A stretch of DNA of 58,410 nt from Firmicutes bacterium HGW-Firmicutes-4. GTDB lineage: Bacteria; Bacillota; Clostridia; Eubacteriales; Eubacteriaceae. The DNA lies in the NCBI GenBank assembly GCA_002841405.1, contig PGZR01000038.1, positions 1 through 58,410 of the forward strand, written 5' to 3'. The notes below the pieces were generated by a model that saw only the letters and a program-made list of their open reading frames with translations, searched no databases and was not told the DNA's origin. A program made the translations under genes and the position numbers. Positions 10,044 through 18,437 of the stretch are shown here, piece after piece (positions within the stretch are counted from its first letter, which is position 1; each line of letters starts with the position of its first letter).

Positions 10044-10916
10044 ATGAATAATCGCTATGAATTAAACAAAAACCTGGCCCAGATGTTAAAAGGCGGCGTG
10101 ATTATGGATGTTACCACGGCTGAACAGGCCCGCATTGCCCAGGAAGCCGGCGCCTGCGCGGTGATGGCCCTGGAACGGATTCCTGCGGATATCCGGTCGG
10201 CCGGCGGGGTTTCGCGGATGAGTGATCCCAAAATGATCAAAAGTATTCAGGCCGCGGTTTCCATTCCGGTGATGGCCAAGGTGCGGATCGGTCACTTTGC
10301 CGAAGCCCAGATTCTAGAAGCCATCGAAATTGATTATATTGATGAGAGTGAGGTGCTGTCGCCAGCCGATGATACCTACCATATCGACAAAACCGGTTTT
10401 TCGGTCCCCTTTGTCTGCGGCGCCAAAGATCTGGGCGAAGCCCTGCGACGAATCAGCGAAGGTGCATCGATGATTCGCACCAAGGGCGAGCCGGGTACCG
10501 GTGACGTGGTTCAGGCGGTTCGCCATATGCGCCTGATCAACCAGCAGATCCGCACAATTCAAAACACCAGAGAAGATGAGCTTTTCCAGGCGGCCAAGGA
10601 TCTGCAGGTACCTTATGAGCTGGTTCAGTTGGTCAATGAAACCGGCAAACTGCCGGTGGTAAACTTTGCTGCCGGCGGCATCGCCACCCCAGCTGATGCG
10701 GCCCTGATGATGCAGCTGGGGGCTGAAGGGGTCTTTGTCGGCTCCGGCATCTTCAAATCCGGCAATCCGGCCAAACGGGCCCAGGCCATTGTTAAAGCGG
10801 TGACCAATTATAATGATGCCAAACTGCTGGCTGAACTCTCCGAAGATCTGGGCGAAGCCATGGTGGGTATCAACGAGCAGGAAATCGACTTATTGATGGC
10901 GCAACGAGGCCTCTAA
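10044..10916 (+). CDS. pdxS: Pyridoxal 5'-phosphate synthase, PdxS (lyase) subunit
   Basis: A 290-residue (beta/alpha)8 enzyme. With ammonia from PdxT it condenses ribose 5-phosphate and glyceraldehyde 3-phosphate to pyridoxal 5'-phosphate (DXP-independent pathway). Family hallmarks are GGVIMDV near the N-terminus, the lysine in MAKVRIGHF that forms the ribose Schiff base, the [10 protein letters not shown] loop and the FVGSGIFKS phosphate-binding motif. The length is typical. The ATG follows a GAGGAGATAAG ribosome site. The stop overlaps the pdxT start in TAATG, so translation is coupled. Confidence 0.98.
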   Translation: MNNRYELNKNLAQMLKGGVIMDVTTAEQARIAQEAGACAVMALERIPADIRSAGGVSRMSDPKMIKSIQAAVSIPVMAKVRIGHFAEAQILEAIEIDYIDESEVLSPADDTYHIDKTGFSVPFVCGAKDLGEALRRISEGASMIRTKGEPGTGDVVQAVRHMRLINQQIRTIQNTREDELFQAAKDLQVPYELVQLVNETGKLPVVNFAAGGIATPADAALMMQLGAEGVFVGSGIFKSGNPAKRAQAIVKAVTNYNDAKLLAELSEDLGEAMVGINEQEIDLLMAQRGL

Positions 10917-11518
10917 TGGCGACAACCATTGGTGTATTAGCTGTCCAGGGGGCCTTTGCGGAACATATCAACGCTTTGGAGCAATTGGGTGTTCACGGCA
11001 TCGAAATTAGAAAACCCGCAGATCTGACCGATCATCCCCTGGATGGTCTGATTCTGCCCGGGGGTGAAAGCACCGTTATCGGCAAACTGTTGCGGGAGCT
11101 GGCGCTCTTTGAACCCCTGAAAGACCTCATTGAAGCAGGCCTGCCGGTGCTGGGCACCTGCGCCGGACTGATTCTACTGGCGAGTAAAATTGCTGAAGAT
11201 GATACCATCCATTTTGGCACGATGAATATGGTAGCCCGCAGAAACGCCTATGGCCGCCAGCTTGGCAGCTTCCAGACTGAGGCTGAATTTGATGCCTGTG
11301 GCCAAATTCCAATGGTTTTTATCCGAGCACCCTATATCGAAACCGTTGGTCACGACGTGGACATTCTGGCTCGGGTTGATCATCATATTGTGGCCGCCCG
11401 ACAGGGAAACATGGTGGTGACCTCGTTTCACCCGGAGCTGACCGCAGATCTCACAGTGCATCAGTATTTTTTACGTTTAGTTCAACAAAGAATTCTTCAA
11501 ACATATCTGGTGAGATGA
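10916..11518 (+). CDS. pdxT: Pyridoxal 5'-phosphate synthase, PdxT (glutaminase) subunit
   Basis: A 200-residue class I glutamine amidotransferase that hydrolyses glutamine and channels ammonia to PdxS. Motifs visible: [12 protein letters not shown] at the N-terminus, LPGGEST, the nucleophile elbow GTCAGL with catalytic Cys (about 81), and the His/Glu of the triad in SFHPEL near the C-terminus. The start codon overlaps the pdxS stop by one base. The last nine or so residues run past the usual end, and the 3' end overlaps a convergent gene remnant by 68 bp. Confidence 0.98.
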   Translation: MATTIGVLAVQGAFAEHINALEQLGVHGIEIRKPADLTDHPLDGLILPGGESTVIGKLLRELALFEPLKDLIEAGLPVLGTCAGLILLASKIAEDDTIHFGTMNMVARRNAYGRQLGSFQTEAEFDACGQIPMVFIRAPYIETVGHDVDILARVDHHIVAARQGNMVVTSFHPELTADLTVHQYFLRLVQQRILQTYLVR

Positions 11519-11735
11519 ACGATGAAATCTGGCTGCCCCAGTCATCATGATGTAAAATGGCTTCCCGGAAAGCGCCAATATATTCCATACCGTATTCATC
11601 TTCACCCATCATCGCTTCGGTGGCGAACAGCATCCCCATCATATCCTTGTTCAGCGGATCGAGTATAAAGCTGTCCATGCCGGCACACATGGCCAAAACG
11701 GCAAAGGCTTGATTGGCAATCCGGCTGACTTGCAG
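11451..11735 (-). pseudogene. 3' remnant of a methyltetrahydrofolate (corrinoid) methyltransferase gene
   Basis: About 95 codons are recognisable. They match the C-terminal part of pterin-binding methyltransferases of the AcsE/MtgA/MtvB type: RIANQAFAVLAMCAGMDSF, then ILDPLNKDMMGMLFATEAM and a GxDEYGMEYI-like stretch. These enzymes move a methyl group between a corrinoid protein and tetrahydrofolate. The N-terminal two thirds of the barrel are missing. The homology stops near 11735 (left of a chance ATG at 11759) and sequence of another gene end begins there. It is therefore a dead fragment, convergent with and overlapping the end of pdxT. The family call is from memory of the motif pattern. 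Confidence 0.7.
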
Positions 11736-11843
11736 GTGAGTACCGCGGTGGAAATTCATTTATATGACATGCTGCATCTGTGTGATCCCAATGTCATGCG
11801 TTTTATTAAAGAACATGCGGCTGATTACAAAAAAAGAACTTAG
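11736..11843 (+). pseudogene. 3' remnant of an unidentified plus-strand gene
   Basis: An open frame runs to the TAG at 11841-11843 and encodes a plausible protein end, with HLYDMLHLCDPNVMRFI followed by a basic tail, and then a strong terminator. It has no convincing start: upstream codons run into the antisense of the methyltransferase remnant. I read it as the last 30 or so codons of a gene whose 5' part was deleted together with the 5' part of the divergent methyltransferase gene. The protein family is not recognised. Confidence 0.4.
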
Positions 11844-11882
11844 TCGCGCTGTTATTAACAGCGCAAACTAAGTTCTTTTTTT
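11829..11882. terminator. Strong bidirectional intrinsic terminator
   Basis: A long two-part hairpin: AAAAAAGAACTTAGT pairs with ACTAAGTTCTTTTTT, and inside it GCGCTGTT pairs with AACAGCGC. Runs of A on the left and T on the right make it work in both directions. On the minus strand it closes the EamA transcript; on the plus strand it closes the truncated gene, whose stop codon lies within the stem. Confidence 0.9.
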
Positions 11883-11905
11883 ATAGACCGCAATAATCGT
11901 CCGTC

Positions 11906-12920
11906 TCAATGCATATGCCGATGGTGAACGTCCGGCAGATGGCAGTGACTGTGAACCGTATTTTTGTGGGTGTGCTCATGACAATGCTCACCGGTAACCG
12001 GCGGATGATCCTCATGAAGATGGTGTGCATCATCGTGGTTATGACTATGATCGTGGGTCTCCTCAAGATGGATGTGATCATGTTCGTGATTTTCCGATAG
12101 CGCCAGCCAGGAACGAAAAAGTAATGGGTTCCTTGAGTACCAGCCAGGATATCAGCACCCCCATAAATGGGGCCGCCGCATAATAGGCACTGGTTCGGGC
12201 GGCCCCCAGCCCCCGCTGGGCTTTCACATAGAAAAAAATACTCAGTCCATAGGCCACAAAGCCTAAGGTCATGGCCAAAATAATGTAAAGCAGCGAGCCA
12301 GACAGATCGCCCCAGATAGCGGCAATCAGCAAGGCCCCCAATCCTGATCCAAAACCTTTCAGAATAACCACCTGGACCGGATCTTTGATCGATAGATTCC
12401 GGGTGCAGTTGTTCTCAAATCCCCAGCAAACACAGGACAACAGTACGAAAACCGCACCGACTGATAAATTAATCGCTGCGGCATCGGTAATGGTCAGTAA
12501 GATACTGGCTAGGGAAATAAAAGCAATGGCAATCCACATCCGTCGACCAATCGCTTCGCTAAAAAAAATCATCGCAATCATTGAGGTCGCGGCAATCTCA
12601 AAATTCCCCAGCAGCGCGGCTGTACTGGAGTTAGTCAGACTGATTCCCAGCAATAAAAAAATCGGCGCCGCAATATCCAGTAAAATCATCAGTAACACCG
12701 ACGGCATTTCTTTTTTTGTGAGTCTCGCTTCTTTAGACGCGATCCGACGGGTCTTATTTAAAACCGTCAGCACGGTCATGCCCAGCCCCGCACCCAGATA
12801 TAAAAGTGCGGCCAGAAACAAGGGCTGGATTTCGGTGAGCAGCAGCTTTGAGAAGGGCGCATTAATCCCAAACAGCAGCGCTGCCAGGATAGCATACACC
12901 ACCGCAGTATTTTTCTTCAT
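11906..12920 (-). pseudogene. EamA/DMT-family transporter, frameshifted in the last membrane helix; His-rich tail out of frame
   Basis: The frame from ATG 12920 gives 280 residues with about nine hydrophobic helices of the EamA (DMT) fold. It breaks off in what should be the tenth helix (KEPITFSFLAGA, then GKSRT and stop at 12078). In the next frame the sequence continues from about 12095 to a TGA at 11906-11908 as a strikingly histidine-rich segment (NHEHDHIHLEETHDHSH, ending HHRHMH). Such His tails are known on some DMT transporters and bind divalent metal. The simplest reading is a short deletion in the last helix between TGGC repeats that also shifted the frame. It begins 39 bp after thiD, so it may share the thiamine transcript. 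Substrate unknown. Confidence 0.75.
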
Positions 12921-12959
12921 GACTTTTCCTCCTCATTCTGCATGTTACTGTTATCCGCC

Positions 12960-13778
12960 CTATTCTAACATATTTTCTTGTCCCCGGCTTAATTGATAGC
13001 CATGATCCAGCGGCCCACTGCCATGGCCCAGATCCAGATTGGCCGACAGCGCCCCAGAGACGTAATCTTTGGCTTTTTTTACGGCTGTTTCCATTTGATC
13101 TCCAGCGGCCAGATTGCAGGCTATCGCTGCGGAAAGGGTGCAGCCGGTGCCATGAGTATTGGGATTATCAATTTTAACGCCAGGAAACCAGACTTCTTTG
13201 CTGCCATTCTGATCTTTTATCAGCAGAAAATCATCGGCGCTTTCAAACAGATGGCCGCCTTTAATCAGAATGCTGCCGGCATAGGTTGTGGCAATTTTTT
13301 TGGCGGCTCTGACCATATCTGACTGGGAATGAATGCTAAATCCACACAGACATTCGGCCTCGGGGATATTGGGGGTGATCAGCACGGCCAGCGGCATCAG
13401 CTCCGTTTTTAAACTTTCAATGCTGTCATCACTCAACAGCTTGCCGCCGCTGGTGGCCACCATCACCGGATCGAGGACAATGTTTCTGGCCTGGTGCTGT
13501 TTTAGTTTTTTGGCTATGCTGCCGATAATCTCGGCGTTATAGACCATGCCGATTTTAACCGCATCGGGAAAAATATCGGTAAAAACGCAATCGATCTGGT
13601 TTTCCACAAATTCAGGCGCAACTTCAGAAATTCCATAAACTCCGATGGTGTTTTGGGCTGTTAACACCGTGATCACCGTCATTGCGTAGCTGCCATGGGC
13701 GATAATGGTTTTAAGATCGGCCTGGATGCCTGCTCCACCGCTGCAATCCGACCCGGCGATCGATAAGACTTTTTTCAT
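12960..13778 (-). CDS. thiD: Hydroxymethylpyrimidine/phosphomethylpyrimidine kinase
   Basis: A 272-residue ribokinase-fold enzyme that phosphorylates HMP to HMP-P and HMP-PP for thiamine synthesis. Motifs: SIAGSDCSGGAGIQADLK at the N-terminus, LDPVMVATSG, ILIKGGH, and the catalytic region NTHGTGCTLSAAI. The length is normal. Its ATG overlaps the stop of the HAD gene (ATGA). It is the fifth gene of the TPP-riboswitch operon. Confidence 0.97.
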   Translation of the reverse strand: MKKVLSIAGSDCSGGAGIQADLKTIIAHGSYAMTVITVLTAQNTIGVYGISEVAPEFVENQIDCVFTDIFPDAVKIGMVYNAEIIGSIAKKLKQHQARNIVLDPVMVATSGGKLLSDDSIESLKTELMPLAVLITPNIPEAECLCGFSIHSQSDMVRAAKKIATTYAGSILIKGGHLFESADDFLLIKDQNGSKEVWFPGVKIDNPNTHGTGCTLSAAIACNLAAGDQMETAVKKAKDYVSGALSANLDLGHGSGPLDHGYQLSRGQENMLE

Positions 13779-14431
13779 GATAGCAACTCCTTAAAGCTCA
13801 TAATGGTACAATCCGCAATCTTCTTGATCTCTTCCCAATCGTTTTTTGAAGCTTCATCAAAGACCCCCGCAATCTGACAGCCAGATGCTCTGGCGGCTTT
13901 GATACAATGCAAGGAATCTTCAAAAATAGCGATCTGCTGCGCCGGCAATTTCAGCTGTGCCACCGCCTGATGATAAATTTCCGGCTGACTTTTGGGTAAA
14001 CCGGTCATCCCGGAAGTGAGAATAAATTCAAAATGATCCAGCAGGCCAAAGCGCCGTAGCACCAATTCGGTCAGGGTCTTGTGGGTGGCAGTTAAGATGG
14101 CCATTTTGATACCCTGGTTTAAATACTGATCCAGGGCTTCCTTGACAAAGGGTTTTAGTGCAATATGTTTGGCATAATTTTCCCGGATCATACCGTTAAT
14201 TTCATCGCCGACCTGTTTTTCTGTCATGGCAACCCCGTAAAACTCAATAAAATAACGGGCCGATTCGGCAAAACTCATGATTTTAATGATCTCATTTAAA
14301 TCATCCGGGGGAGCAATCCCATGTTTTTTTAAAAAATCACTGCCGATATTTTCCCAGGCCGGCATCGAGTCAATCAGGGTCCCGTCGAGATCAAAGATCA
14401 TCCCTTCCACCTTCATAGTTGCCTGGTTCAT
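13775..14431 (-). CDS. HAD-superfamily phosphatase in the thiamine operon
   Basis: A 218-residue haloacid dehalogenase-type hydrolase of subclass I. Motif I is FDLDGTLIDS (nucleophile and acid/base Asp), motif II the T in AILTATH, motif III the lysine in GLPKSQPE and motif IV FEDSLHCI; a helical cap domain lies between motifs I and II. It overlaps both neighbours by ATGA junctions, so its expression is tightly tied to thiE and thiD. A role as thiamine monophosphate phosphatase or as a house-cleaning phosphatase for pathway intermediates would fit. The substrate is not visible from sequence. Confidence 0.9.
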   Translation of the reverse strand: MNQATMKVEGMIFDLDGTLIDSMPAWENIGSDFLKKHGIAPPDDLNEIIKIMSFAESARYFIEFYGVAMTEKQVGDEINGMIRENYAKHIALKPFVKEALDQYLNQGIKMAILTATHKTLTELVLRRFGLLDHFEFILTSGMTGLPKSQPEIYHQAVAQLKLPAQQIAIFEDSLHCIKAARASGCQIAGVFDEASKNDWEEIKKIADCTIMSFKELLS

Positions 14432-15066
14432 GGCCTTGTCATCGCCTCGGAAAGACTTCGCAGCGCCTGAGTCGCACGGATGATATCGGCTTTCGCAAAG
14501 ATCGCCGATACCAGCGCTACCCCGTCCACCCCGGTACCTTTTAAAGAATGAATATTGGTTTCATTGAGCCCGCCGATGGCCACCACCGGAATTGATACCG
14601 CCTGACAGATGGCTGCAATTGTTTCAAACGCCACCACCTCGGCATCGGTTTTAGTGGGGGTGGCATAGATGGCCCCTACCCCGATATAGTCGGCGCCGTC
14701 GGCTTCGGCTTTTAGTGCCAATTCTACCGTATCCGCCGAAACGCCGATGATTTTATCGCCAACCCGTTTTCGCAATTCCCCGGCATCCATATCGTCCTGA
14801 CCGACATGAACGCCATCGGCGTCAACCGCCAGGGCCACCTCGACGGCGTCATTAATAACAAAGGGAATTTTATAAGCATCAGTTAATTTCTTAATCGCCC
14901 GGGCTTCCTTAACAAAATCATCAAAATCAAGATCCTTTTCCCGCAGCTGGATAAAGGTCGCGCCGCCTTTTAGGGTGTCTTCGACCTGATCGGCCAGGCT
15001 CCGGTCGCCCAGCCAGCTGCGGTCAGTTACCGCATAGAGCAGCATGGTATTTTTATCGAGTTTCAA
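14428..15066 (-). CDS. thiE: Thiamine phosphate synthase
   Basis: A 212-residue TIM-barrel enzyme joining HMP-PP and thiazole phosphate to thiamine phosphate. Motifs: AVTDRSWLG, the pyrophosphate-binding IQLREKD, INDAVEVAL, DGVHVGQDD and IGVGAIYATPTK. The start is probably TTG at 15066: a GGAGG lies 8 bp upstream inside the end of thiM, whereas the first ATG (15045) would trim conserved N-terminal sequence. The gene overlaps thiM by 14 bp and the HAD gene by 4 bp. Confidence 0.96.
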   Translation of the reverse strand: MKLDKNTMLLYAVTDRSWLGDRSLADQVEDTLKGGATFIQLREKDLDFDDFVKEARAIKKLTDAYKIPFVINDAVEVALAVDADGVHVGQDDMDAGELRKRVGDKIIGVSADTVELALKAEADGADYIGVGAIYATPTKTDAEVVAFETIAAICQAVSIPVVAIGGLNETNIHSLKGTGVDGVALVSAIFAKADIIRATQALRSLSEAMTRP

Positions 15067-15877
15067 TCTTGGTTCCTCCTGCCAATGTTTGGCTATCCAT
15101 CCGGCTCATGGCATCGATGAGGTAGGTGCGAAAGGAGGCCGTTCCGGCCGCGTGGGCCTCAACCTTGGCATAGGCCAGCTCGCCGCACAAGCCCAGACAA
15201 CTGACGGCAGCAGCAGTAGCCAGCAGCAACGCATCGGGATTGGCCCCACAATAACTGCCAATGACCGTGGTCAGCATGCAGCCGGTGCCGGTAATCCGGG
15301 ACATCATCGGGTGACCGTTACGAATCACCAGGGCCTTCTGGCTGTCGGCGACAATGTCGATGGCGCCGGTGATGGCAATGACAGCCCCGGTTTTGGCGCT
15401 GAGGGCTTTGGCAAAGGCGATCATCGAAGTCAAATTTTCTTCATTCACTGCATCACTAATATCAGCATCGACCCCTTTGGTGGTCCCACTGCCTGAAGCG
15501 ATGGTCTTGATTTCTGAGACATTGCCGCGGATCACACTGAACTGCACTTCTTTTAACAGCTTAAAAACGGTGTTAGTCCGCAACGAGGAGGCGCCGGCAC
15601 CGACCGGATCGAGAATCACCGGCCGACCGAGACTGTTGGCTTTTTTCCCGGCCTTAATCATTGATTCCACGGTCCGTTCGTTAAGGGTCCCGATATTGAT
15701 GACCAGGGCATTGCAGATGGCCATAATTTCTTCCACCTCATTGATGTCGTCAGCCATAATCGGGGCCCCACCACAGGCCAGCACAATGTTGGCGCAGTCG
15801 TTCACGGTTACATAGTTGGTAATGGAATGGACCAGCGGCGGCTGATTACTGATATTTGCTAAGATTTTTTCGAACAT
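15053..15877 (-). CDS. thiM: Hydroxyethylthiazole kinase
   Basis: A 274-residue ribokinase-like enzyme that phosphorylates 4-methyl-5-(2-hydroxyethyl)thiazole, a salvage route to the thiazole half of thiamine. Motifs: PLVHSITNYVTVNDCAN at the N-terminus, PVGAGASSLRT, and the catalytic ITGTGCMLTTVIG. The ATG at 15877 follows AGGGAGAG at good spacing; a GTG at 15907 gives a longer frame but no family sequence. It overlaps the end of cytX by 19 bp. Confidence 0.96.
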   Translation of the reverse strand: MFEKILANISNQPPLVHSITNYVTVNDCANIVLACGGAPIMADDINEVEEIMAICNALVINIGTLNERTVESMIKAGKKANSLGRPVILDPVGAGASSLRTNTVFKLLKEVQFSVIRGNVSEIKTIASGSGTTKGVDADISDAVNEENLTSMIAFAKALSAKTGAVIAITGAIDIVADSQKALVIRNGHPMMSRITGTGCMLTTVIGSYCGANPDALLLATAAAVSCLGLCGELAYAKVEAHAAGTASFRTYLIDAMSRMDSQTLAGGTKIETR

Positions 15878-17061
15878 AATACTCTCCCTTTTTCTACTAA
15901 TATGCACAAGATACTGATCAGAACCATGGCCGGCAGCGTGACCCCAATGGGAAAGTCAAATCCCATCAGGTAGCGATAAATCAATACGCCGGCGATCCAG
16001 ATCAGGGCATTTTTTAGATCAATTAACTTATTTTCATCGGTGCTGACCTGTTTAAAGATAAAATAATCAGTCAATAGAATGGCAAACAGGGGTACAAACA
16101 CCGAACCAATCAAATATAAAAAATCCTGATATTGCTCAATCGGGGTGATAATGGCCAGGATCACCCCGATCACACAGGTTGCCAGAACCACGGTTTTTTC
16201 TTTGACCTTTGAAGTGATATTGATAAAGCTGATTCCGGCCGAATAAACATCCAGAAAGGCCGTCGTAACGGTGGAAAAAAGAATGATCAACAAAGCCACA
16301 ACCCCAAGCCCCATGGCCGTCAATAAGACAAAGATATCCGTGGTTCCGACATAAAGGGCGGCACCCAAACCGATGATATACATCCAGCAGCTACCAATAA
16401 AGTAGCTGATCGAACTGATCCAGGCGCCGGTCTTTTTCTGCTCGGCAAAGCGGGTATAATCAGCAATCAGGGGCAACCAGGATATTGGCATGATGGCGCT
16501 GAGTTCGACCGCACCCCCGAATGTCATTGTTCCTTCAACAGCGGCACTGCTGGCCGCTCCACCGAAAATCTGAAAACTTAAGATAATGGAGCCAATAAAA
16601 AGCAGCCCCACCGCGACAAAATTGAGCTTTTCCATGTTTCTAAATCCAGCCAGTACCCAAGCGGCGATGACAACGCCAATGATAAGGCACCAGAGCAGCG
16701 TATTTTGATAATTAAAAACATTGAGGGTAACCCCGTCGATGGCTCTTGAAGCGGTAATCACCATCACCGCCGTCCACCCGATCAGCTGGAGAATATTCAT
16801 CACCGAAAAAAAGTAGGATCCGTATTTCCCAAAGGAAATCCGGGACGATTCAATCGCTGCCAACTTACTTTGCGAACCAATAAACCCGGCCAGAAAAAGA
16901 ATCAGGGTTCCAATGATGTGGCCAATAATAATGGCCATCACTCCGTCCTTCAGTCCAAGGGGTGCAATCAGGGTTCCCGTCATCACCTCAGCAATGGAAA
17001 TGGCCGCCCCAAACCATAACAGACTCAGACTCCGGTTTGACAGTTTGTTCTCATTTTGCAT
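15859..17061 (-). CDS. cytX: CytX, putative hydroxymethylpyrimidine permease (NCS1 family)
   Basis: A 400-residue integral membrane protein with about twelve hydrophobic helices of the nucleobase:cation symporter-1 fold, including SLLWFGAAISIAEVMTGTL in helix 1. The family name CytX is used for such transporters found behind TPP riboswitches and next to thiM/thiE, where they import HMP. It is the first gene after the riboswitch, with a GAAAGGAATAGA ribosome site before ATG 17061. Together with ThiM this points to salvage of both thiamine halves; no de novo thiC or thiG is in the window. Confidence 0.9.
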   Translation of the reverse strand: MQNENKLSNRSLSLLWFGAAISIAEVMTGTLIAPLGLKDGVMAIIIGHIIGTLILFLAGFIGSQSKLAAIESSRISFGKYGSYFFSVMNILQLIGWTAVMVITASRAIDGVTLNVFNYQNTLLWCLIIGVVIAAWVLAGFRNMEKLNFVAVGLLFIGSIILSFQIFGGAASSAAVEGTMTFGGAVELSAIMPISWLPLIADYTRFAEQKKTGAWISSISYFIGSCWMYIIGLGAALYVGTTDIFVLLTAMGLGVVALLIILFSTVTTAFLDVYSAGISFINITSKVKEKTVVLATCVIGVILAIITPIEQYQDFLYLIGSVFVPLFAILLTDYFIFKQVSTDENKLIDLKNALIWIAGVLIYRYLMGFDFPIGVTLPAMVLISILCILVEKGRVLCSKKS

Positions 17062-17161
17062 ATTCTATTCCTTTCGTTTAAGACTGCACCCCTTACATTT
17101 AAAACACTTGCAAAATAAATCACTTCACTGCTTTAATTTCTGCATTGTCCCAGTTTTTAAA

Positions 17162-17190
17162 CAAAAAAAACTGTACACGAATGCACAGTA
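17162..17190 (-). terminator. Attenuator terminator of the TPP riboswitch
   Basis: On the minus strand an 8-bp stem ACTGTGCA/TGTACAGT with a TTCG loop and one G-T pair is followed by eight T residues. It lies just after the aptamer and about 100 bp before cytX. This is the usual layout of a TPP riboswitch that ends transcription when ligand is bound. Confidence 0.85.
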
Positions 17191-17197
17191 GATTTAC

Positions 17198-17291
17198 ATG
17201 GGTTTCCTACGCCGGCATTATCCGTATCAGGTGCATGGGTCGAAGTAGCGATTTACTTCCTCTCAGCCTAAATGCATAAGCTCCCCAACTC
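17198..17291 (-). promoter_or_regulatory. TPP (Thi-box) riboswitch aptamer
   Basis: Read on the minus strand, the conserved Thi-box elements appear in order: GGGGAGC, GCTGAGAGG, GACCC, ACCTGAT, GGATAATGCCGGCGTAGG, closing with AAAC. These are the pyrimidine- and pyrophosphate-sensing helices of the TPP aptamer. It controls cytX-thiM-thiE-HAD-thiD and perhaps the EamA gene. Confidence 0.97.
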
Positions 17292-17305
17292 TTTAATTGT
17301 GATAA

Positions 17306-17334
17306 AGATTATCATACTAGCTGATTTTTGTCAA
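17306..17334 (-). promoter_or_regulatory. Sigma-A promoter of the thiamine operon
   Basis: TTGACA (minus strand, 17329-17334), a 17-bp spacer and TAATCT (17306-17311). The predicted start site lies just upstream of the riboswitch. Confidence 0.65.
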
Positions 17335-17472
17335 CGGTGTTCGGATATCAATTACGACCTGCCAAAATCTTAATTTAACTTAAACTTAACCGCTTTCAAA
17401 GTTTGGCTAAAGGTTCACGGCCTAAGATAAATTCAAGAGATAACATCTCCTCTTTTTCTTTTCATTCCTAAT

Positions 17473-17510
17473 AAAAAAACAGCGCGGTCATCCGGACCGG
17501 CTGTTTTTTT
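17473..17510. terminator. Bidirectional terminator without an obvious intact gene
   Basis: AAAAAAACAGC and GGCTGTTTTTTT flank an inner GGTC/GACC stem. It sits 3' of a short minus-strand open frame (17536-17622) that looks like a gene end, and nothing on the plus strand ends here, so it probably marks a gene that has been lost. Confidence 0.75.
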
Positions 17511-17535
17511 ATGCCTGGCTTATTATATCAGATTA

Positions 17536-17622
17536 AGCCTGGGCCTTCTTCTCGTTATAATCGCAGATAGTTCCGATCCTGGTCACTGCTTTTATCCGGT
17601 TCTCCCGTTTTCTTTCAAAATT
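17536..17622 (-). pseudogene. Possible 3' remnant of a lost gene
   Basis: A frame of about 29 codons ends in TAA at 17536-17538 and encodes a basic C-terminal-like peptide (ENRIKAVTRIGTICDYNEKK). A stop codon lies just upstream of its only start-like codon (TTG), and there is no ribosome site. Together with the terminator that follows, it looks like the tail of a deleted gene. The family is not recognised, and chance is possible. Confidence 0.25.
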
Positions 17623-17641
17623 AAGATTCAATGGTCATAAT

Positions 17642-17663
17642 ATCACTAATGTGATCTGATCAC
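17642..17663 (+). promoter_or_regulatory. Overlapping palindromes at about -41 of the ccdA promoter (Crp/Fnr-like site)
   Basis: ATCAC-TAAT-GTGAT (17642-17655) overlaps GTGATC-T-GATCAC (17651-17663), both perfect. A -10 box TACAAT lies at 17686-17691 with no good -35 box. If transcription starts near 17698, the second palindrome is centred at about -41, where class II activators of the Crp/Fnr family bind. A Crp/Fnr gene lies 3 kb downstream. Binding is inferred. Confidence 0.5.
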
Positions 17664-17755
17664 GGATTAAAAAACGAGCTTTTGGTACAATAAAAAAACT
17701 TCATTGATTTATTTTATTAAGGTTGCTCGGATCCTGATCCCAAAAAGGAGGTTGT

Positions 17756-18427
17756 ATGGATTATTTTATTGCATTTCTGGAAGGCATTATCACCTTTATA
17801 TCACCTTGTCTTTTGCCAATGCTGCCCATTTATATCTCTTATTTTGCCGGCCAATCCCATGATGACGACAAGTACACCGCGGTCTTCAATGCCTTAGGTT
17901 TTGTTCTCGGCTTTACGGTGGTCTTCGTTTTGCTTGGTGCTTTTGCCGGCACGATTGGTAGTGTTTTGATTGAATACAGCACCATTGTCAATGTCGGCGG
18001 CGGCATCATTATCATCCTGTTTGGCTTGAATTTTTTGGATCTGCTGAAGATCCCATTTCTGAATACCAACCGCCAAATAGACCTCGATCATTCCCCTCCC
18101 GGTTTCTTTTCGGCCATCCTTTTTGGGATCGTCTTTTCCCTCGGCTGGACCCCCTGTGTCGGCGCTTTTCTGGGCTCAGCCCTGATGATGGCGGCCTCCA
18201 GCGGTGATATGGGCAAGGGTATTTTGATGCTGTTATCTTTTTCCCTCGGTCTGGGGATTCCTTTTGTGGTTTCGGCCATTTTGATTGATCGGATGAAATC
18301 TACCTTTGATTTTATTAAGCGGAATTATCTGATCATCAATCGTATTTCCGGTGGACTGCTAATTATCATCGGGCTGCTGATGGCCACCGGTCTGTTGGGA
18401 TATTTTCTGTCACTTTTAACTTTTTAA
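17756..18427 (+). CDS. ccdA: CcdA-type thiol-disulfide transporter
   Basis: A 223-residue membrane protein with six predicted helices of the CcdA/DsbD-beta family, which pass electrons from cytoplasmic thioredoxin to an extracytoplasmic partner. The two redox cysteines are in ISPCLLPMLP (helix 1) and WTPCVGAF (helix 4). The start follows AAAGGAGG. It is 10 bp upstream of a TlpA-like thioredoxin, its evident partner, and a cytoplasmic thioredoxin gene lies nearby at 21.3 kb. Confidence 0.94.
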   Translation: MDYFIAFLEGIITFISPCLLPMLPIYISYFAGQSHDDDKYTAVFNALGFVLGFTVVFVLLGAFAGTIGSVLIEYSTIVNVGGGIIIILFGLNFLDLLKIPFLNTNRQIDLDHSPPGFFSAILFGIVFSLGWTPCVGAFLGSALMMAASSGDMGKGILMLLSFSLGLGIPFVVSAILIDRMKSTFDFIKRNYLIINRISGGLLIIIGLLMATGLLGYFLSLLTF

Positions 18428-18437
18428 GGAGCATATT

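Noticed and set aside
11909..12100. Plus-strand 63-codon Met/Val/Ile-rich frame
   Set aside because: It is the reverse complement of the His codons (CAT/CAC) of the transporter tail; the apparent hydrophobicity is an artefact.
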